From an uncultured Altererythrobacter sp. (GTDB lineage: Bacteria > Pseudomonadota > Alphaproteobacteria > Sphingomonadales > Sphingomonadaceae), in NCBI GenBank assembly GCA_946885545.1, contig CAMPGP010000046.1, positions 1 through 11,018 on the forward strand: a stretch of 11,018 nt of DNA, given 5' to 3'. A program made the position numbers and the translations under genes. The notes beneath the pieces are model-generated. The model was given only the letters and a program-made list of their open reading frames with translations, made no database searches and was not told the origin of the DNA. Shown piece after piece: positions 6,812 to 11,018 of this stretch (the stretch's first letter is position 1; every line of letters starts with the position of its first letter).

Positions 6812-8014
6812 TTGCGGGTCGCGATCCTATCGGCGATGCACGCCAGCGGTGAAGATCAGGCTGCTACGCCACGCGGCTTGCTGACGGTCGCGGGGCGTAG
6901 CGTCATCGCGCTCCAGCTCGAGATCGCGCTGCGGCTCGGTTGCGAACGGATCGTTTGTCTGTCCGAAGGCCTGAACGAACAGGTCCTGCCGCTGTTGCAC
7001 CGGGCGGAGCAGGGTGGGGCGAGCTTTCACGCGCTTTCGGGAGCGCGGGCGCTTTCCGGACTCGTCAAGGCGCAAGACGAGCTGTTTGTCTTCGCCGAAG
7101 GCGTCGTACCCGATCCGCGCTTCGTGGGCGAGCTTCTCGGCGAGCGATCGGGGATCATCGCGCTTCCCGCCGAGCCCGGCGTCGAGGAGGGCTACGAGCG
7201 GATCGACCGCGACCATGCCTGGGCCGGGGTGGCACGACTGCCGGGTTCGGCGGTCGAACGTCTCGCGGAAATGCCGTTCGACGTCGACGCGGTTCCTGCG
7301 TTGCTCAGGGTCGGGCTGCAATCCGGAATCCGCCTCGCTCCGCTACCCAAGGCGGCACTTAACGAACGCCGCTGGACCTTCCTGCGTGACGAGCATCAGG
7401 CACGTTCTTTCGAGGCCGCATGGCTGCAGCAGCGTGTTTCTCCCGCTTCGTTCGCGGCGCCGTCGCATGCGGTTGCCGATCGCGCGGCGATCTCACTCGC
7501 CCCCAGGCTGCTTGCGCGGCGCGGCGGCGCTGCGTTGCCGTTCGTCATGGGCCTTGCCGCGCTCGGAGGCGCGGTCGCCGCCGCTTCGGGGCAGATGCCG
7601 GTCACCGCCTTCGCCGCGACGGGGATCGGTGCCTTTCTGCTTCGCATGGGAGGAACCCTCGTAAGCCTCGCGCGCGACGATCGCGAGGAACGATGGCTGG
7701 CCCGGACGCTGCGCTGGGGGCCGGGCGCGCTGGTAGACGCAACAATCCTTGCCGCAGCCGCGCTGGTTGCGCCACCCGCGGCAATCAGCGGGTGGCTCTT
7801 CGCCACCTCGTGCCTGCTGCTTGCGCTGCGACTAGCGGGACGCTGGGCAACGGGTGGTCTGGCCCGCACCGCAGGCGACCGCGCCTTGCTCGCCGGCGTG
7901 CTGGTGACGGGCGCGGCGACCGGCCAACTTTTGCCCATATTGCAGGGACTTGCCCTCGCAACGCTGGCAATTCTTTATTTCGCATCGGTTCGTCCAGGGA
8001 TAACGCGCGTTTAA
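6812..8014 (+). CDS. Nucleotidyltransferase-like domain fused to a membrane domain, probable pseudo-enzyme
   Basis: A 400-residue protein in two parts. Residues 1-190 resemble a GT-A-fold sugar/alcohol nucleotidyltransferase: MRVAILSA, then PRGLLTVAGRSVIALQLEIA (20-39) and LGCERIVCL (42-50), with DELFVFAEGVVPD (89-101) where such enzymes carry their metal-binding acid. The glycine-rich GxGxR loop is missing (residues 9-19 read MHASGEDQAAT), and the usual PK lysine is R21. Residues about 242-392 contain some six hydrophobic helices. The layout recalls the fusions of a cytidylyltransferase with a CDP-alcohol phosphatidyltransferase, but the D..DG..AR signature is absent; only a G305/D309 pair can be placed and the next acid is L313. 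I infer a catalytically inactive or altered relative. The TTG start is set by a strong ribosome site; the promoter lies just upstream. The stop is 23 bases before the next gene. Confidence 0.75.
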   Translation: MRVAILSAMHASGEDQAATPRGLLTVAGRSVIALQLEIALRLGCERIVCLSEGLNEQVLPLLHRAEQGGASFHALSGARALSGLVKAQDELFVFAEGVVPDPRFVGELLGERSGIIALPAEPGVEEGYERIDRDHAWAGVARLPGSAVERLAEMPFDVDAVPALLRVGLQSGIRLAPLPKAALNERRWTFLRDEHQARSFEAAWLQQRVSPASFAAPSHAVADRAAISLAPRLLARRGGAALPFVMGLAALGGAVAAASGQMPVTAFAATGIGAFLLRMGGTLVSLARDDREERWLARTLRWGPGALVDATILAAAALVAPPAAISGWLFATSCLLLALRLAGRWATGGLARTAGDRALLAGVLVTGAATGQLLPILQGLALATLAILYFASVRPGITRV

Positions 8015-8037
8015 CTATGCCGCGCTAAGGCGGATGG

Positions 8038-9000
8038 ATGACCGACTCCGTCATGACACAGGTTTCGCACTCGCCGATCGAGTCCGTCCTCGCGGGCGAG
8101 CTCGCACGGGGCGATGTCGTGCTCGGCGCGATCGGGCCGATGCTCGGCATGCTGCTGGCCAATCACGACAACGCGCTGTTCAGCGACGAAGTGGTCGCAC
8201 GCGTTCGCGCGATGGTGCGCCATGTCGCGCAACAGGCGCTCGTCGCACAGGCCCACGCGGCGGGAATCGAGGAGCCGTTCGGCTTTGCCGACGATCGCTG
8301 CGGTCCGCTGGCGGAAGCGCTGGCGGAGGATCTCGCCTTCGTCGGCCACTGCCACGCGCTCGCGCTGGAGTATCGCCTTGCGATGCAGATCGAGCGGCGC
8401 AACGGCATAGACCCGGTGGTGTCTCCGCTCCTGCAGTCTCTGATCGCCTCGTCGGACAGTAGGACCGCGCGCCTGGCGATGGCGCTGCTCGCGGCGCAGG
8501 CGCGCTTCGTCCAGCAGCAGCGGCGCATGGAACTGCCGCTCGGCGAACTGCCGCGGGCGTTGTTCGAACGTGTCCTGACGGCGTGGCGCGGACTAGCGGC
8601 GGACAGTAGCCCGAACGCCATCGAACAGGCCGACAAACGCCTGCGCGACACCTACGACGAACAGTCCGGCCGGTTGTCGCTCCTCGTGCGCGCGACGGGC
8701 GCGGTGGGCGATGCGATGAAGCCGGCGCTGTCGGTAGGACACGCTGGCGTGGCGCTGTTCCTGACCGCGCTCTCGCTCGCCACCGGAATGGAGCGCGGCC
8801 TCGCCGCGGTGTCGACCAACGAAAGCCAGCTCGGCCGTCTCGCGCTGTCGCTTCGCTCCGCCGGGCTCGCGGCTGACGGAATCGCCGAACAATTCGTCCT
8901 CATCCATCCCGAAGTGACGCTTCCCGTCGCGCTGGACGCATTGCGCGGCGACCGCGCGCGGTCGATCCTCGCCGATTCCGGCCGGCAGGCGCTGGACTAG
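8038..9000 (+). CDS. Helical protein of unknown function (possibly DUF2336-like)
   Basis: A 320-residue, Ala/Leu/Arg-rich protein without signal peptide or convincing membrane helix, predicted all-helical and cytosolic. Recognisable blocks are a helical N-half with FADDRCGPLAEALAEDLAFV (83-102), a polar block QQQRRMELPLGELP (159-172) and a C-half with HAGVALFLTALSLATG (235-250), ESQLGRLALSLRSAGLA (262-278) and IHPEVTLP (289-296). The C-half resembles the helical-repeat C-terminus of DUF2336 proteins of Alphaproteobacteria, but this is a recollection by eye and may be wrong. The ATG at 8038 has AAGG (8027-8030) 7 bases upstream; an internal ATG at 8053 is a weaker alternative. It lies 3 bases before the kinase-like gene and is almost certainly co-translated, so a role as its partner or input is a reasonable inference. 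Confidence 0.8.
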   Translation: MTDSVMTQVSHSPIESVLAGELARGDVVLGAIGPMLGMLLANHDNALFSDEVVARVRAMVRHVAQQALVAQAHAAGIEEPFGFADDRCGPLAEALAEDLAFVGHCHALALEYRLAMQIERRNGIDPVVSPLLQSLIASSDSRTARLAMALLAAQARFVQQQRRMELPLGELPRALFERVLTAWRGLAADSSPNAIEQADKRLRDTYDEQSGRLSLLVRATGAVGDAMKPALSVGHAGVALFLTALSLATGMERGLAAVSTNESQLGRLALSLRSAGLAADGIAEQFVLIHPEVTLPVALDALRGDRARSILADSGRQALD

Positions 9001-9003
9001 TCC

Positions 9004-10392
9004 ATGGGTGCCATACCACGCACATTTCTCGCCCGCGGGCGGACCGATGCCGAGGATCGGCTGGTCGAAGCCGACGAGCTGATTGCGGCGCTCCAGCGCG
9101 ATTGCGGTGGCGAGATGCCCGGGACGCTCGCCATTCCCGCGCTGCTCGATCAGGTTCGCAGGGCGCGGACCGTCGGCACCCGGATGTCCGGCTCGATCGA
9201 GGCACTGCGCGGCGAGCAAGTCGTGCGCGCCTGGGTGGAGGTATGCCCCGATACAGGCGATGCGGGCGGGTGCGCGATCGGGGTATCCGACTGGCAGGCT
9301 TCGCCCCACGCCGTGGACGACGATGCAAGCGCAGCGGCCCGGCGGCTCGAGATCGAACGTACCGTGGCCGAACTGTCCGCGCGCCTCGATCCGGCGCAGA
9401 ACGTGCTTTCGGTGGATGCGCGCGCACCCGACCTCGCCAGTCTCGCCTCCAGAATGGCGCAAGGCGCAGGAAGTCCGTGGACCGACTTCGTCCGGCTGCC
9501 CGGTGCGCTGCACGAGCAGCCGATGCACTGGCGCCTGCTCGACGGCGCGACGGTGCAGGTCGACGGGTCCGATCGCCGGTGGACCGCGACTCTGGTACCG
9601 CTGGGCTCGCCCGAGCCGGGGCAGGCCGGATACGAACTCTACCTCTCGGCAGAAGAACCGCTCGCACCCGCTTACGAGGTCCCCGTTCCGAAGCGGCCGA
9701 AATCGCGCGCCGCGCACTCGATCGGGCAGGACCTCTCGCCCGTGCTGCGCCAGCCCATCGCCCGGATCATTGCCAATGCCGAGACCATACGCGCCCGCCT
9801 AGCAGGGCCGCTGGCGGAGGAATACAGCAACTACGCCGCAGACATCGCCGCGGCGGGCCAGCATCTCCTCGCGCTGATCGAGGACCTGTCCGACCTCGAA
9901 GTGGTCGAGGCCGAGAATTTCAGCACCGCCCCCGACGAAATCGATCTGGGCGACGTCGCCCGTCGCGCAGCCGGCATTCTTGCCGTCCGTGCGCGGGAGC
10001 GGGAGATCGCGTTGGTCGGTCCATCCGACAGCGAGAAGCTGCCCGCGGTGGCCGAATTCCGGCGCGTGCTGCAGATCCTGCTGAACCTCGTGGGCAATGC
10101 GATCCGCTATTCGCCCGAAGGATCGACCGTTCGCCTGGAACTGTCGTCAGGGGAGGGCGCAGCGAGGGTGACGGTGATCGATCAGGGCCCGGGCCTGAGC
10201 GCGCAGGACCAGGCGCGCGTGTTCGAGAAGTTCGAGCGTCTCGGTCGCAGCGGCGACGGCGGCTCGGGTCTCGGCCTGTACATTTCGCGACGGCTCGCCC
10301 GTGCGATGGGGGGAGAGCTGTCTGTGGCCAGCGAGCCGGGGAAGGGCGCGTGCTTCACGCTCGTGGTCCCGCAGGTCGGGAAGCAGCCTTAG
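9004..10392 (+). CDS. Soluble histidine-kinase-like protein without the H-box histidine
   Basis: A 462-residue cytosolic protein (no membrane helix). Residues 1-230 are a sensor-like region, with 155-220 possibly PAS-like. A dimerisation helix pair spans about 238-300, and a HATPase_c domain about 310-457. The ATP core looks intact: N-box NLVGNA (361-366), G1 DQGPGL (393-398), F-box VFEKFERLG (406-414) and G2 GGSGLGLYISRRLARAMGG (419-437). The H-box, normally SHELRTP, reads S245-P246-V247-L248-R249-Q250-P251, so the phospho-accepting His is Pro (codon 9739-9741) and the adjacent acid is Val. Autophosphorylation at the usual site is impossible. H238 and H287 are the nearest histidines, neither in register. 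ATG 9004 is 3 bases after the previous stop. No response regulator gene is adjacent. The stop overlaps the convergent small gene by 4 bases. Confidence 0.9.
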   Translation: MGAIPRTFLARGRTDAEDRLVEADELIAALQRDCGGEMPGTLAIPALLDQVRRARTVGTRMSGSIEALRGEQVVRAWVEVCPDTGDAGGCAIGVSDWQASPHAVDDDASAAARRLEIERTVAELSARLDPAQNVLSVDARAPDLASLASRMAQGAGSPWTDFVRLPGALHEQPMHWRLLDGATVQVDGSDRRWTATLVPLGSPEPGQAGYELYLSAEEPLAPAYEVPVPKRPKSRAAHSIGQDLSPVLRQPIARIIANAETIRARLAGPLAEEYSNYAADIAAAGQHLLALIEDLSDLEVVEAENFSTAPDEIDLGDVARRAAGILAVRAREREIALVGPSDSEKLPAVAEFRRVLQILLNLVGNAIRYSPEGSTVRLELSSGEGAARVTVIDQGPGLSAQDQARVFEKFERLGRSGDGGSGLGLYISRRLARAMGGELSVASEPGKGACFTLVVPQVGKQP

Positions 10393-10592
10393 CGCCTCCG
10401 GCGCGAGCCGAACCAGAACAGCGCTCCGCCGATAACGAACACGATCGCGCCGTTCACCGCCCATTGCCGGTCCGCGAGCATGAAGCTTTCGGAAGGCCAC
10501 ATCACGATGCCGAGGCCCTGGAGCATCCACAGGCCGCCGGCGAGCATGAATGCTACGCCGGCGATCTGGAGAAGGAACCTGATCGCCTTCAC
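10389..10592 (-). CDS. Small two-helix membrane protein
   Basis: A 67-residue protein with two hydrophobic helices (about 5-27 and 46-62) and an Arg-rich tail (SRRRR), so the C-terminus is probably cytoplasmic. The middle segment MWPSESFMLADRQWAVNGA (31-49) resembles a small, uncharacterised alphaproteobacterial family with a P..SFM......W...G pattern between its helices. The GTG start at 10592 is 4 bases after the gltA stop; no clear ribosome site precedes it, so it probably depends on ribosomes finishing gltA. The stop TAA shares bases with the TAG stop of the convergent kinase-like gene (10389-10392, TTAG). Function unknown. Confidence 0.72.
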   Translation of the reverse strand: MKAIRFLLQIAGVAFMLAGGLWMLQGLGIVMWPSESFMLADRQWAVNGAIVFVIGGALFWFGSRRRR

Positions 10593-10596
10593 GGCG

Positions 10597-11018
10597 TCAG
10601 CGCTTGCCCATCGGCACGTAGTCGCGCTCGGTCGGGCCGGTGTAGAGCTGGCGCGGACGACCGATGACCTGGCCGGGATCGGAGATCATCTCGTTCCACT
10701 GCGCGACCCAGCCCACGGTGCGGGCCAGCGCGAAGAGCGCGGTGAACATCGTGGTCGGGAAGCCGATCGCCGAAAGGATGATGCCCGAATAGAAGTCGAC
10801 GTTGGGGAAGAGCTTCTTTTCCTTGAAGTAATCGTCGGAAAGCGCGAGCTCCTCGAGCCGCAGCGCAGTCTCGAAAACCGGATCCTTGACCTGGAGTGCG
10901 TCGAACACTTCGCGCACGGTCTTCTGCATCACGGCCGCGCGCGGGTCGTAGTTCTTGTACACGCGGTGGCCGAAGCCCATCAGGCGGAACGGGTCGTTCT
11001 TGTCCTTGGCGCGCTCGA
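10597..11018 (-). CDS. gltA: Citrate synthase, C-terminal part (5' end outside window)
   Basis: The last 140 or so residues of a type II (bacterial GltA) citrate synthase, which condenses oxaloacetate and acetyl-CoA to citrate in the TCA cycle. The frame is open to the right edge of the window. It contains the active-site histidine motif [14 protein letters not shown] and the catalytic aspartate in [10 protein letters not shown], followed by [13 protein letters not shown] and the C-terminal RPRQLYTGP block, all close to the E. coli enzyme. The ATG at 10980 is an internal Met, since homologous sequence (DKNDPFRL) continues upstream of it. The stop TGA (10597-10599) is 4 bases from the next gene on the same strand, which probably shares its transcript. 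No promoter is visible because the 5' end lies outside. Confidence 0.97.
   Translation of the reverse strand, partial: ERAKDKNDPFRLMGFGHRVYKNYDPRAAVMQKTVREVFDALQVKDPVFETALRLEELALSDDYFKEKKLFPNVDFYSGIILSAIGFPTTMFTALFALARTVGWVAQWNEMISDPGQVIGRPRQLYTGPTERDYVPMGKR

Noticed and set aside
8593..9717. 374-codon - strand open frame across the helical protein and kinase genes
   Set aside because: It spans two well-supported + strand genes, and its translation resembles no known protein.
10392..10404. GCGCC-TCC-GGCGC hairpin at the 3' end of the kinase gene as a terminator
   Set aside because: Only 5 bp, a 3-base loop and no T-run; it falls in the Arg codons of the opposite gene and is easily explained by GC-rich coding sequence.
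9102..10667. 521-codon + strand open frame overlapping the kinase-like gene in another frame and running into gltA
   Set aside because: Arg/Ala-rich shadow; the kinase ATP-box motifs lie in the other frame and the gltA motifs on the opposite strand.

Overview
The window is high-GC (roughly two thirds G+C by eye), tightly packed DNA from an alphaproteobacterial chromosome. The order nuoN-birA-coaX-rnj-DUF1467, the protein sequences and the short gene spacing fit Sphingomonadales (an Erythrobacter/Sphingomonas-type organism). The taxonomic call is inference from recognised families, not from a search. I see no insertion sequences, tRNA or rRNA genes, CRISPR arrays, phage genes or other signs of recent transfer. 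No gene-free stretch exceeds about 85 bases.

Left part (1-3741, + strand): the 3' end of nuoN (complex I), then birA (biotin-protein ligase), coaX (type III pantothenate kinase), rnj (RNase J) and a small DUF1467 membrane protein. Stops and starts overlap or nearly touch: TTGA at nuoN/birA, 11 bases at birA/coaX, GTGA at coaX/rnj and 4 bases at rnj/DUF1467. This looks like one co-translated operon linking respiration, cofactor metabolism and RNA turnover.

Middle (3730-6348, - strand): one large gene for an 872-residue protein with two membrane segments near the N-terminus, about 640 residues of coiled coil and a distinct C-terminal domain. It converges on the DUF1467 gene, and the two stop codons lie in opposite arms of one perfect hairpin.

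Right part (6420-10392, + strand): an Hpt-like protein of 102 residues; a 400-residue protein that looks like a worn nucleotidyltransferase domain joined to a membrane domain; a 320-residue helical protein of unknown function; and a soluble histidine-kinase-like protein. A good sigma70-type promoter (TTGGCA-17-TAGAAT) precedes the second of these. The Hpt-like protein and the kinase both lack the phospho-accepting histidine, although the kinase keeps a complete ATP-binding core. This group is the most interesting part of the window: it may be a non-canonical signalling or scaffold module built from pseudo-enzymes.

Right edge (- strand): the 3' part of gltA (citrate synthase), followed after 4 bases by a gene for a 67-residue two-helix membrane protein whose stop overlaps that of the kinase gene.
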